NCBI RefSeq assembly: GCF_004134945.1
Contig: NZ_SBAP01000004.1
Span: 44,209 to 108,208, forward strand
Origin: Fusobacterium_C necrophorum_A
GTDB lineage: Bacteria; Fusobacteriota; Fusobacteriia; Fusobacteriales; Fusobacteriaceae
Direction: 5' to 3'
DNA length: 64,000 nucleotides
In this document: piece after piece, positions 58,201 to 63,857 of the stretch
Position numbering within the stretch: position 1 is the first letter of the stretch
How the letters are laid out: the number at the start of each line of letters is the position of its first letter
The notes under the pieces: generated by a model
Told to the model about the DNA's origin: nothing
The model's input: only the letters and a program-made list of their open reading frames with translations
Databases searched by the model: none
Translations under genes and position numbers: made by a program

Positions 58201-61200
58201 CGGTTATACACTTGTGTTTTATCGTTTTTATATTTCGAGATGACTAAATCATCTCCGGCGTTAATTGAGGCTTGTTTTACTTTCAACTCTTTTTTGGCTC
58301 TTGGGATGGAAACTGTAATATTGTATCCATTATACCAAGCTTTCCAGAAACTTTCTCTGACATCCACATGTTTGTATAGTTTTCTAACTTGATCGCTTAC
58401 CTTTACGGCAGATTTAAATTCTCCTATATTCAATAATTCATCCGTTTTCAAATATAGTTTCCCTAAAGAAGAAATCGAAGAAGCATTATTTGTAATTTTT
58501 CTTCCTATCAATCTTCCCTCTCCCTTAGATTGAATCATTCCGCCTTTTTCATTGGTGATTGCATTTTCTCCTCTTAAGAATAAAGAACCGTTGGATAAAA
58601 TGGAAGAACCTATATTGGAAATCTCATTGGCATCCACTTGCAATTGTTGTTGAGCATATAGAAGAGCGGAATCTATATTTTGAAAGGATTTTCCTGCCTT
58701 CAAATCAAGAATATTTCCTGCAATGACTCGTCTGTTGATAATGTCTTCCGTAGCATGAATTCCTAATTTATCAGAAGCTTCAATTTCTCCGGCGTTTTCC
58801 ACTTTTTTCCCTTCAATTAGAAGAACATCCGCTGAAATTTTAGAATTTTCTTCATTCGAAATCTCTTCTCCCTTAATCTTAACCGCATTTTTGGACTGAA
58901 TTTTTGCATTGCTGTTTTTCAATGTCTTTGTCTTAATGTCTATGATATCCTCAGCCGATACGGTTGCATTCTTCACCGATATCTGTCCGGAGGCATCCAC
59001 ATTTATATTTTGAGTTGTTAAATCCGCATTGACATTAAAATCTTGAGAATAGATATTTAGATTATTTTGAATATCACTCTTTCCAAGTACATCAATGTTT
59101 CCTTTTCTTTCTTCAAATTGGAAATCTTCTTTCGATTTTCCTTCCTTGTATTTTCCTGTACTTAATGTCAAATCTCCAACATTTTCAAATCTTCCGCCAT
59201 TTACAATGACTCCGTTTTCGTTGGCAATGATGACATCCGACCTCTTACCAAGGACTTCCAATCCTCCGGCTAGTTTCGTCGCTCCTCGATTATTTAATCC
59301 CACTTCGTTGATGATTAGGCTCGCTGATCTATCCTTCAAGTTTTTATTTCCTGCAAATGTTTTTCCGTTTAACAACTTACTGGACGCTTCTGAATCACTT
59401 GTTGTATTGTTTAACAATACATTTTCATCACTTTCTATACTGAATTCATCGTATTCATTATGAGAAATTCCATTATTGTTTGCTGTGGCAATTTGAACCA
59501 AGGTAGATTTGTCATGCCCTTCTATTTTTTCCAGCTGTGTCTTGCTAGGATCTTTTACTTCAATGTGATTCAATCTTTTTAGGACGTCTGCTTTCGCTTC
59601 TTCTACATTTACTGCTTCTTTTGGAGTTTCCGTAGATGTTGTGTTGGAAGCTGCTGTCATAGCCGCCGGTGCTACCGGTGTTGGTGTTTCTGCAACTGCT
59701 GTTGGACTTGCCTCTACTGAGTCTGGAGTTGAGGTTACATTCATAGCTTCTGCCGGTACTGTAGATACGGAAGCTCCTTCTGAGACTAAAGCCGCCGGTG
59801 TAGAAGCTGTTATCGCTGCCGGTTTTGGACTAACAGTTTGAGCCAATACTTTTGGAGCTGCTGCTTCCTCAAGGACAGCTTGCGGAATTGGTTCATATTC
59901 AGCAGAACCAGAAGAATTTCTAGAAGTTCGAGGTATCAATCCATTTGCTTGATATCCTTCCATAGTAATATTTTTATTTACTTTGTTTATATCCGCTCCT
60001 AATACATCTTCGTTTGTTGGCTCCTCTTCTTCCAAACTATAGTCTGATGATTCTTCTGATTCAGAAGATGTAAGTGCAGCAGGAGTATTTTTCGGTTTTT
60101 CCTCCTCTTTCGACTGGTCTCCTTGCATTACATCTTCAGGAATTGGTTCAAAATCACTGTTGGAAGGAGTTGTTGATTTGAAAGTTCGAGGTGTCAATCC
60201 ATTTTCTTGACGTTCTTTATTAGTAACATTTTTGCTTCCTTGGCTTCTATCCGCTTCTGTAATATCTTCTTCTTCTACTTCCTCTTCCTCAAGGCTGTAT
60301 TCTTCTTCCTCAGATTTATTTCCGGAAGGACTTATTAAGCTAACAGCTCTAGGAGTTAACAAAGAAGAAGATACATCTTTCACATCAACTTTTCCTGTTT
60401 CCTCATCTATTAAGATGGCATTTTTTGTTTGTTCACTGGAGTACTGTACTCCGTAGAATCCGCTGTCATCAGCTCTCATTAAAATTGAATTTCCATGCAT
60501 AGAACCAAGACCGGAAGTAGAAATATGAGATACTTCAGTAGGCATTTCTAGACTCAATAAAGCTGCCGGAGCCGGTATATCACTTTTTTCATTATTTCCT
60601 CGAGAATATTCTTCCAATTTTATTTTTTCTTTTACTTCTTCCAATTTCTTTTCAATCATTTCAATTTTTTCTTCTAATTCTTTGACTTTTTTTTCATCTT
60701 CTTGTTTTTGTTTTTCTAATTCTTGTTGCTTTTTTCTCTTTTCTTCTTCTTTTTGTTTCTGTTTTTCTTTTTCTAATTCATCTTGTTTTCTCTTTTCTTC
60801 TTCTTCTTTTTGTTTCTGTTTTTCTTTTTCTAATTCATCTTGTTTTCTCTTTTCTTCTTCTTCTTTTTGTTTCTGTTTTTCTTTTTCTAATTCATCTTGT
60901 TTTCTCTTTTCTTCTTCTTTCTTTTTCAATTCATCTTGTTTTCTCTTTTCTTCTTCTTTCTTTTTCAATTCATCTTGTTTTCTTTTTTCTTCTTCTTTCT
61001 TTTCATCCTCTAATTTCTTTCGTTCTTCCTCTAACTTTCTTTTTTCCCTTTCTAATTTTTCTTGTTTCTCATCTTGCCTCCTCTTTTCTAATTTTTCAGC
61101 ATTTTTACTAATCCCATCATTAGGTAAAGTCCAACTTTTATCTTCATTTGTATTACTTAAAGCCTTTTTTCCACTATGAAAAGCACCACCATTAAATAGA

Positions 61201-61838
61201 TAAGCCCCTTTATAAGTCTCCTCTTTTGAGTCTTTCTTTTTATAAAATTCTTCTTTCTTAGCTAAATCTCGATCATTTACATACATAACATATCCTACAT
61301 TATGATAACGGATTCCATTTACATTAATTCCATTTTCATTCGCAAAAATCAAATCTGCAGTTTCTTCATCCTGATCATTCCGTACTTCCAAATTACCTGT
61401 TAAATTGGTATTTGTTTCTCCTGTTATTTCACTGATAATTAGAGTAGCTGATTTTCGATCGCCAAAGTTTGAGTTTCCAGCAACCTCTCCAAAACCAAGG
61501 TTTTCAGTTTTTCCAGCTCTCCCGGAATTATTAAATAATACCTTTGAGCCTTGTCCCTTCATGTTAAAGGTATCATAAGTATTATGTGAAACTCTATCAT
61601 CATTTGGTCTATTGATTTCGACAAGAGTTCCCTCATTTTTAGTACTTTTATGAACTGTAATTCTCGGATCCTGCGTTTTGATATCTACTTCTGATTTTGG
61701 AATGACTAATATCGATTCCTCCGTCGCATACCCAACACCGCCATTAATCAAAAAAGAAACGATGACTGCTAATGTAATCCTTTTCCTTTCTTTCCAATTC
61801 TGTTTTACTAACCTCTCTGTTCTCTGTAAAAGATTCAT
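46293..61838 (-). CDS. Giant two-partner-secretion exoprotein (5181 aa) with tyrosine/EPIYA motif arrays and repeated HExxH modules
   Basis: A TpsA-type secreted protein (FHA/LspA class), 5181 residues; I noticed no cysteine. Approximate layout: long signal 1-38; first TPS domain 45-200 (FANENGINVNG); charged coiled coil 250-410; acidic and Ala/Pro/Thr-rich linkers to 745; second TPS domain 755-935 (IANENGVIVNGG); beta-helix to 1240; a duplicated 90-residue module 1245-1475; FHA-type repeats to 2540; tyrosine array I 2585-3285 with PxLPPR near 3330; four related helical modules 3390-4480, three with HELTHHDQ; a duplicated 75-residue unit 4690-4890; array II 4930-5181 with EPIYA, two EPVYA, YENL and PALPPK. 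LspA1/LspA2 of Haemophilus ducreyi are the nearest precedent I know. Host targeting is inference. Confidence 0.9.
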   Translation of the reverse strand: MNLLQRTERLVKQNWKERKRITLAVIVSFLINGGVGYATEESILVIPKSEVDIKTQDPRITVHKSTKNEGTLVEINRPNDDRVSHNTYDTFNMKGQGSKVLFNNSGRAGKTENLGFGEVAGNSNFGDRKSATLIISEITGETNTNLTGNLEVRNDQDEETADLIFANENGINVNGIRYHNVGYVMYVNDRDLAKKEEFYKKKDSKEETYKGAYLFNGGAFHSGKKALSNTNEDKSWTLPNDGISKNAEKLEKRRQDEKQEKLEREKRKLEEERKKLEDEKKEEEKRKQDELKKKEEEKRKQDELKKKEEEKRKQDELEKEKQKQKEEEEKRKQDELEKEKQKQKEEEEKRKQDELEKEKQKQKEEEKRKKQQELEKQKQEDEKKVKELEEKIEMIEKKLEEVKEKIKLEEYSRGNNEKSDIPAPAALLSLEMPTEVSHISTSGLGSMHGNSILMRADDSGFYGVQYSSEQTKNAILIDEETGKVDVKDVSSSLLTPRAVSLISPSGNKSEEEEYSLEEEEVEEEDITEADRSQGSKNVTNKERQENGLTPRTFKSTTPSNSDFEPIPEDVMQGDQSKEEEKPKNTPAALTSSESEESSDYSLEEEEPTNEDVLGADINKVNKNITMEGYQANGLIPRTSRNSSGSAEYEPIPQAVLEEAAAPKVLAQTVSPKPAAITASTPAALVSEGASVSTVPAEAMNVTSTPDSVEASPTAVAETPTPVAPAAMTAASNTTSTETPKEAVNVEEAKADVLKRLNHIEVKDPSKTQLEKIEGHDKSTLVQIATANNNGISHNEYDEFSIESDENVLLNNTTSDSEASSKLLNGKTFAGNKNLKDRSASLIINEVGLNNRGATKLAGGLEVLGKRSDVIIANENGVIVNGGRFENVGDLTLSTGKYKEGKSKEDFQFEERKGNIDVLGKSDIQNNLNIYSQDFNVNADLTTQNINVDASGQISVKNATVSAEDIIDIKTKTLKNSNAKIQSKNAVKIKGEEISNEENSKISADVLLIEGKKVENAGEIEASDKLGIHATEDIINRRVIAGNILDLKAGKSFQNIDSALLYAQQQLQVDANEISNIGSSILSNGSLFLRGENAITNEKGGMIQSKGEGRLIGRKITNNASSISSLGKLYLKTDELLNIGEFKSAVKVSDQVRKLYKHVDVRESFWKAWYNGYNITVSIPRAKKELKVKQASINAGDDLVISKYKNDKTQVYNRDSSITAKGNIYVEGSVDNLTTTSASTLENILKGIKVKLAWNTSSLVDRSQFSSGVDVEGASLFDLLKEKDKLKRHQYFNLLKGLNDPELDRILNLALGADWKAKDDIPDLKSGGAIEYYSADNRAKIDSSKNIFVEGDIENSSIVENVSIEQWKKEKPKVDQEARKIEDALFNAKVVMIGDQTILGENAVVDGVNSRKISVLALLREKDPKKRKEYFEKLKTIQDPKLEEVLASTLGKDWKSKKEVPVIKEGYAGKKKKENTIYQMVLEDGDERPIDDLYQLNNNDAKLRNVLQKQNGKYEKVKDNKEFLFKTSDVIKDKVEYKGYNYLVEGLKSKGKTIPNAKLIGDSQYQYDMISNLWKSYNQQAPDKEYIEGAFENSLEEAKRLNLEIGKPLTEQQQKELNRSIIWYVEKEIEGEKVLTPVMYFPPDKLHNLSRMREDKAISNIGAWGNIFAESDNVTNENSTINAVKNIKLKANVLVNRGNQEFDSDIYAGKELDIETKKVISEFANLKAMGNIDVTARNIDVKASDIVSKSNVNLRAESIDIKDEILKSSTKDINSKVVGKAGHSMEEVTTSKETSRASNIQGKNVYVEADDKLNVKGSKIKAEENVEIDAGKINIEASKTKKTVNVNKQGYGVNSKGLLEYRTEQKAAESEETNASSIEAGKYVYAKAKEDLKVKGSDITAKGVDLTAKRVTIENETEKSSEESSKLSAQVLGVESENKSVKATKGRASNVNAKDYIIVKSEEEGKIKGSKVKADNVYVNSGKTKFEAAEETYEEKTTKTSVGFTASGSAGLPGVGVEGEADGAAQTADGAIVNEYKNKKLAQGTSGGRKSSALAEGDIGVKLAYQQTEKEVKKFENSTVEGRNIYVSSEGETDIGGADISSEEETDISGKKILTTKQKNTVRESSTGFEVSVKQSGGTVSSILDAANVGKEIADDSKKGELNKGLAAAKAIGAATGLLFNDLAGAQSKQSINFSFNKSKSEVEEDTRNKVHSGGKIRIRSTEEDINLKNVDIKAKDKITLDSERDIKVSGGKRTEKREGHQLGATVHLQESAGFGAVSGGNTTVGIGGSANYETEKSSSTTNENSNIQANNLEVRSKKNTEVKGANVRAEETAAVKVGGKLTVKSEVDEYKEEKIKANAGASGSVGVSSNTIATALGNISAGGGYLWKEGQKITERTGFTAGKRMDIEVGGDLDVDSATVGSDTKKGNLDVKGEIRTKDRTTYEKSGGAVVGGSAGLTGEIGMDLEIGDKRNREVKSNSVLSFHKENISAKKVIQNGKESDIDSLKTSRIDETEVVRDEFEKGGSANLSFSVNDTKKIAGAVKGAVKNVVQKVRAHASTSDNASSSRRASNSDEANTPTRRQQDSAEDIYSKLAPEGAYSLAQKPGAGAEDGAASRRNATDPLPEAPNTARKTKSSSEDGVYETIPARNQNSDPTYSKVGPENTYSLAGKPKTTDENATYATVNKERKGTNDDTYSLAQRPQVEAGEGIKYKENELYGTGNRRNPSDSLPEVPNESRRITSPSEERIYETISENRQRFEDIYSKRGPENTYSFVKQPGAEAGEGIRYKENDIYERGPRRNANDPLPEVPGMRKSNEVSDGIYETIPARNQNSDPTYSKVGPENTYSFVQRPQVDAGNGIKYKENELYGTGIRRNPSDSLPELPNTGRRTTTLSENRVYETIPEIRQRIEEIYSRRGPENVYSFAQRPGVGEGIRYKENDIYGMGIRRNPKDPLPELPNSIRRRISLSEDRIYETIPARNQNSDSTYSTVGASGIYSLLGRSRISEEAPLYATVNKQRRGKDDDIYSKAAGEGIYSLLGRAQNSEDLKKSVRKKRETEANPYSVIDDNGTVPQNRKALAKRPLPETPNQPEEVSRKRPESPYATIEENRGIQPRSNRGNSGDYEQLPDFGTEDRGARNSRVRRSVADENSTTGDIYAKINPNTKRKPTPEEINQKRDKELTEKFGPKTTVHIDDETYATVKRTGATGEAEGVLTPRTNQGKNTAEQVRTDSSELGSNSINRKSLVDQESPYSTIKGEPNSETEAIRPRSKTVGDSDYEELPNVIPRSGTSENEAGRQTSTLRKSRKKRALTAEAADSSTSQIRPSNMEAPQLPPRNSKNKDKVHVDELGRVIVPESQLDTISLGENTYHRQLENKLHAEAVDKLTITDTSVSNTNYVPKKLTEQERDAFFDKIKREAEKRDPHKETMNKIKKIAQDPNDIPKEHVLKKLEEYTYGYNNDDVLKLVNRSVEDGTKIVAPDTLDRSKVKEGRRDLGEIFHKLQFDPQYDKARKEIDNKIFETLSKNPEFKEIMNKELAGNREGIQKLFNQVVEAKKAAFKEVIGVDIETPKLILKDESNKKVHTHGYYLNDEVNLNIVPPTNKKRVDKRENNMDLLNTIIHELTHHDQSYLAQNKDNPALKKDLQTDARLFGINQDLYVDFNGDHKTYQGYRNQPLERDAFHAGDGLSDRLMKEVYRDPSTSFGNTDYKPKPISEKERDAFFDKIRREAEKRDPHKEAVHKLKKIANDENNIPREALISKLNELRDGYSNDQVVALVNKSVQDGSKIVAPDTFDSKKLTVAERSEIGKVFNKTPLSDEYGQFRKDVDQKIFEKLKENSRFGELMNTELKGDQNKLRELFNIVSEAKTQAFKEVSGVDISVPKLEILSDPKKHKHIHGDYDGDLVRMNDVAPIKSKDKLDQNKELLNTIIHELTHHDQAHLAENRNNENLKKSLESDANIFSLNQDLYIQKGKDYKKQPLESDAFHAGDTLSERLMKEVYQDSSTSFGNTDYKPKPISEKERKKLENKAKKNYESEFTDTYNNFRKNADEKLLENLSKNSEFKKLMNGDLNGDAEKIKDLIGVISKAKKDSLEALGETNIPKSELKLKEAVATTSEKSTKAEQNLDILNNILKQYTYKSGVEETQNLVNKINGQVENKANRFKRARRGISEENGKDSGTANYVPKKLSKQEQEQLFKEARQKAKDRDTAKEAEKKLKLLAENADRIPKEHMLKAVKELAYGLSVEDATALRKKAVELGTKIHRPDMIEGFEGKNVKNMGEILKKIQFDQEYVKTREEINQKIVEKLDSNKEFHDLMKQKLSGNEEGIKKLFKMVESAKHDSLKEVTGIDGKRAAVVLNTERGPLSMKQGHYADNEVNMNAVPLLSFLRTKKKNNKEILDTIVHELTHHDQAQITRNKDRKLPEHMKQDADLMALNETYYINSDLSNFSAYKNQPLEREAFISGHKLGEQLSKLVDKGYTGPTKKIEEIVHLPSKNKNLEASRETGAAFGDSALIYGLKDGRKELLTKANKADKEKKNPIIADSYIGELNLGFEFSRLSELANKVKSGKLSEQEIDRIVNYRDPNMDSAVSDSLNRINKANTEDNKRILTELLQNETVKDSLKRMDDLNQRERDLTESLKKNEDLDLDEPTESPNYTAKQNEEIREYNQIKKSLNDARMDFFAEKTKLIAKKVLDEGGQLYFSLDGLATDTMRFNKDKTTIDMNRLKEVFNPESEHYNAVTSKELRYLYENYKDNPNLKFTIKDHVIENPLKTLEISEVKRTEEMGDSGVAREKRILPQLFKKSKTEKGPVIKHLGGEETTSHYFPLDKIVTRNADISKDMKVNLENIKKAFTPGDKHYHDSESKSLREMYKKDPTMEQTKFIIGNQVIENPFKNPELQEYIKSQQGREAQVVTKGKKTEPKKVVNPKIARRQEISNTQEPIYAQVQKRNRGQAAADSEAPNKPLPPIPVSKGNRGAANELSSNPRALQAQEKGFVKDGYYVDRVVNQSSQAPSTGEPVYADLQFGNPNSGRVRNGHVESDYAEVGKREEYLEAPTRALPPIPVSKGNRGAENGSSNNSRALQTQEKGFVKDGYYVDRVVNQTSQTPSTGEPVYADLQFRNPNSGRVRNGHVESDYAEVGRKNSEVSEETIYENLNSLQRPALPPKGVKTPMKPALPNRKPIRTKK
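46441..47000 (-). repeat. Two 282-bp direct repeats encoding EPVYA-containing units
   Basis: The sequence starting TCAGCATA at 46441 recurs almost base for base from 46723, a period of 282 bases (94 codons). Each unit encodes ALPPIPVSKGNRGA, GYYVDRVVNQ, GEPVYADLQF and ESDYAEVG. Only scattered point differences separate them (for example F/L and T/S changes), indicating recent duplication. A third, diverged unit with EPIYA lies just upstream (to about 47040). Confidence 0.9.
48390..51670 (-). repeat. Four tandem zincin-like modules, three with HELTHHDQ
   Basis: Modules begin NYVPKKL or DYKPKPIS: about 51670-50740, 50735-49840, 49835-49320 and 49315-48400. Modules 1, 2 and 4 each have a helical head, then TI(I/V)HELTHHDQ (near 50980, 50055 and 48640). 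About 50 residues later comes QPLE(R/S)(D/E)AF, whose Glu could be a third zinc ligand. Module 3 is shortened and has LNNILKQYTY where the motif should be. The family is unassigned. Confidence 0.82.
51990..54085 (-). other. Tyrosine-motif array I within the giant exoprotein
   Basis: About 700 residues with about 37 tyrosines in Yxx-hydrophobic settings: YETI, YSKV, YATV, YSTI, YAKI, YSVI, YSLA. A unit of roughly 75 residues repeats five or six times in the order YETIP, YSK(V/R)GPEN(T/V)YS, GI(K/R)YKEN(E/D)(L/I)Y, RRNP.D.LPE(V/L)PN. SPYATI and SPYSTI match the ITIM consensus. The region is disordered in composition (Arg, Asn, Ser, Pro, Glu) and unlike the FHA stalk before it. Confidence 0.88.
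60740..61000 (-). repeat. 57-bp tandem repeats encoding a charged coiled coil
   Basis: The unit KRKQDELEKEKQKQKEEEE (19 residues, 57 bases) repeats three times almost exactly, flanked by shorter KRKQDELKKKEEE versions. The minus strand is almost pure purine, and the plus strand shows runs of TCTTCT. Such a tract is prone to copy-number change in multiples of three. Confidence 0.85.
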
Positions 61839-61862
61839 GATATCACTCTACTCCCCTCTCTC

Positions 61863-63632
61863 CTAAAAAGAATATCCTAAGTTAAAGGAAACGACTCTTC
61901 CTTCATTCTTTTGTTTCCTTGCCAACTTTAATGCCTTTCCGTATAATAAGGAACCATAGATTCCCGACTTTTGAAATTTTACTCCATATGCAAATCCCAC
62001 GATGCTTTCATGAGAATCTTCCCCTCGATCTCTCACCGTTCCCATATCCAATCCAACAAAGGGTTGGAAAGCAGAAAGAACCGGATGAGTTTTTCTTGAA
62101 AATTGATATGTCAAGGTATTATTCCAATACATTCCTTTCTCCCCAGAAAGAGAATTCTTTTTAAAGCCTCTTACGGTATAGTTATCCCCTATACTCATTT
62201 TATTGATATCCAACAGTATATCCTTGGAATATGCTGCGGCAAACCCTAATTTATACTCAAGCACATCTTCATTTTTCAGTAAGAAATATCTTCTCCAATC
62301 CACATTCAGAGTATATTTTTTAAATTCTTTTTTCGGTAAATTTCCTTTGGTATATTTATCTCCTTCAGAACCGAGCCAAGGGAATCCTTCTTCATATTGT
62401 AGTCCCAGATAAAGACTTCCTCCCAATACTTTATCGGAATAATTCAGTCCAAGTCCTCCTGTGGTATATGTTTTACTGTTAATTTTAATTTTTTCACCAT
62501 TAATAAAAGTATTGTTTTGTCTTTGATTTAGAAAAACATAGCCTGTCAATTTATTCGTTTTTCCTCTTTGCAAGACTCGGGAAAGCTTAAACCGATTCTT
62601 GATTGTTTTACTGTCTCGGATAATTTCTCTGGCATTTCCCTGTACGACATTATGGTTTTTTAGAATATTCAAACCGTAAGTAAATTTATAGTACCCGTAG
62701 GGAATGTTGTAAGAAAAATCATAGACCTCTTCCTTGTGCTTCGATTGCTCTTTCCCCAGTTTTGTAGAATAGGAAACGGAAAAAGAATCATTTATCGGCA
62801 AGAAGCTTCTCCCGTCATAATTCAAAGTCAATTTTCTTCTGTCTTTTTCAAAAGGGGTATTATCATAGCTCGCACCTACATTCCCAAAGTGTCTTCTTTG
62901 GTGAAGAATAATGTCGGAATATCCCTCCTGCTCGGTAGCAACAATTTCCATTTGATTTTCTTTTCCTCCGGAATTCAGGTTTTCCATTCCCTGATCCAAA
63001 TCTCTGATATTTAACACCTTATTTTGATACCCCGGAAAAGCGAATTCAATTTCCATTTTGTCTTTTAGACTTTTCTCTTTCCTTTCTGCAAAATAGATAT
63101 CTCGTATCTTTCCCGCCTGAATTTTTAATTTGATATTCCCTTCATAGATATTCCCACTTTGAAAAGTAACAATACTGGTAACGTATCCTTTTGTTGATAA
63201 ATACTTGGATAAGTGAGAAATTAATTCCTGTATGCTTTTTTCGGTCATCTCTTGTTTTAAATAGCGATCCGCTTTCCATTTTAATTTTCTCTTTAAGGGA
63301 TGCTCCCCCTCTAAAACAATCTTCTTAAAAACGGAATTCACTCTTTCGGTATCCGGCAATAAGTTCTCTTTGGTATCTGTACTCTTTTCTATTTGGATTC
63401 TTTTTTCCCTTTTCTCCTTTTCGGAAACTTCGTTCAGTTCTTCCTCTCTTTCCAAAAGGCTTCTTCTGTTTTCTTCGACAGTTTCATTCTTATTCCAACC
63501 TTGCTCCAATAAGTCCGTTCTCCCTTTCTCTATTTTTTCATTTCTATTCAATCCTTGCTCCGTTTCGGACCAAGTGTAAGAATGAAAAAGAAAAAATAGA
63601 CAAAAGAATAAAGATAGTTTTTTCTTGTTCAT
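61863..63632 (-). CDS. TpsB-type outer-membrane transporter (ShlB/FhaC family)
   Basis: About 589 residues from the ATG at 63632 (MNKKKLSLFFCLFFLFHSYTWS), which follows GAGG; an upstream in-frame start is unlikely. After the signal comes a charged linker, then POTRA-type sequence (SVFKKIVLEGEHPLKRK, YLSTKGYVTSIVTFQSGNIYEGNIKLKIQAGKI). A 16-strand barrel carries the conserved loop-6 motif YTVRGFKKNSLSGEKGMYWNN and ends VVSFNLGYSF. It exports the TPS exoprotein encoded 24 bases downstream. POTRA-like repeats and the VRGF motif make the family assignment firm. Confidence 0.92.
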   Translation of the reverse strand: MNKKKLSLFFCLFFLFHSYTWSETEQGLNRNEKIEKGRTDLLEQGWNKNETVEENRRSLLEREEELNEVSEKEKREKRIQIEKSTDTKENLLPDTERVNSVFKKIVLEGEHPLKRKLKWKADRYLKQEMTEKSIQELISHLSKYLSTKGYVTSIVTFQSGNIYEGNIKLKIQAGKIRDIYFAERKEKSLKDKMEIEFAFPGYQNKVLNIRDLDQGMENLNSGGKENQMEIVATEQEGYSDIILHQRRHFGNVGASYDNTPFEKDRRKLTLNYDGRSFLPINDSFSVSYSTKLGKEQSKHKEEVYDFSYNIPYGYYKFTYGLNILKNHNVVQGNAREIIRDSKTIKNRFKLSRVLQRGKTNKLTGYVFLNQRQNNTFINGEKIKINSKTYTTGGLGLNYSDKVLGGSLYLGLQYEEGFPWLGSEGDKYTKGNLPKKEFKKYTLNVDWRRYFLLKNEDVLEYKLGFAAAYSKDILLDINKMSIGDNYTVRGFKKNSLSGEKGMYWNNTLTYQFSRKTHPVLSAFQPFVGLDMGTVRDRGEDSHESIVGFAYGVKFQKSGIYGSLLYGKALKLARKQKNEGRVVSFNLGYSF

Positions 63633-63802
63633 AATTCCTCTCCCTCTCAATCAAAATATAGTTGTCCTTTGTTATATATAAAATACTTTCTATAAAAACT
63701 AAAATAAATTTATATTTATACTTTTTATATTTATCTAAAATCAGTATTTATCACATTATTATTTTTAAAAAAAATCATTTTTAAGCTTTTAAAACGCATG
63801 TT

Positions 63803-63831
63803 ATTCTAACATATTTATTGAAAAAACTCAA
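63803..63831 (-). promoter_or_regulatory. Promoter of the two-partner secretion operon
   Basis: Minus strand TTGAGT (63831-63826), exactly 17 bases, then TAGAAT (63808-63803). A leader of about 170 very AT-rich bases separates it from the transporter start. It lies only about 27 bases from the end of the IS30-like element. Confidence 0.65.
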
Positions 63832-63857
63832 TAATTTTTTAAATAAAAAATCATTGA

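Noticed and set aside
60682..61179. Plus-strand open frame rich in Ser, Phe and Cys
   Set aside because: It is the antisense of the coiled-coil repeat. Its composition is an artefact of the purine-rich coding strand and it has no ribosome site or family resemblance.
46293..63632. Fusobacterium leukotoxin operon (lktBAC)
   Set aside because: The order transporter then exoprotein is similar, but the known leukotoxin is about 3241 residues, whereas this protein has 5181 and carries EPIYA-like arrays and zincin modules. The gene after it encodes a beta-barrel protein. I keep it as a distinct TPS locus.
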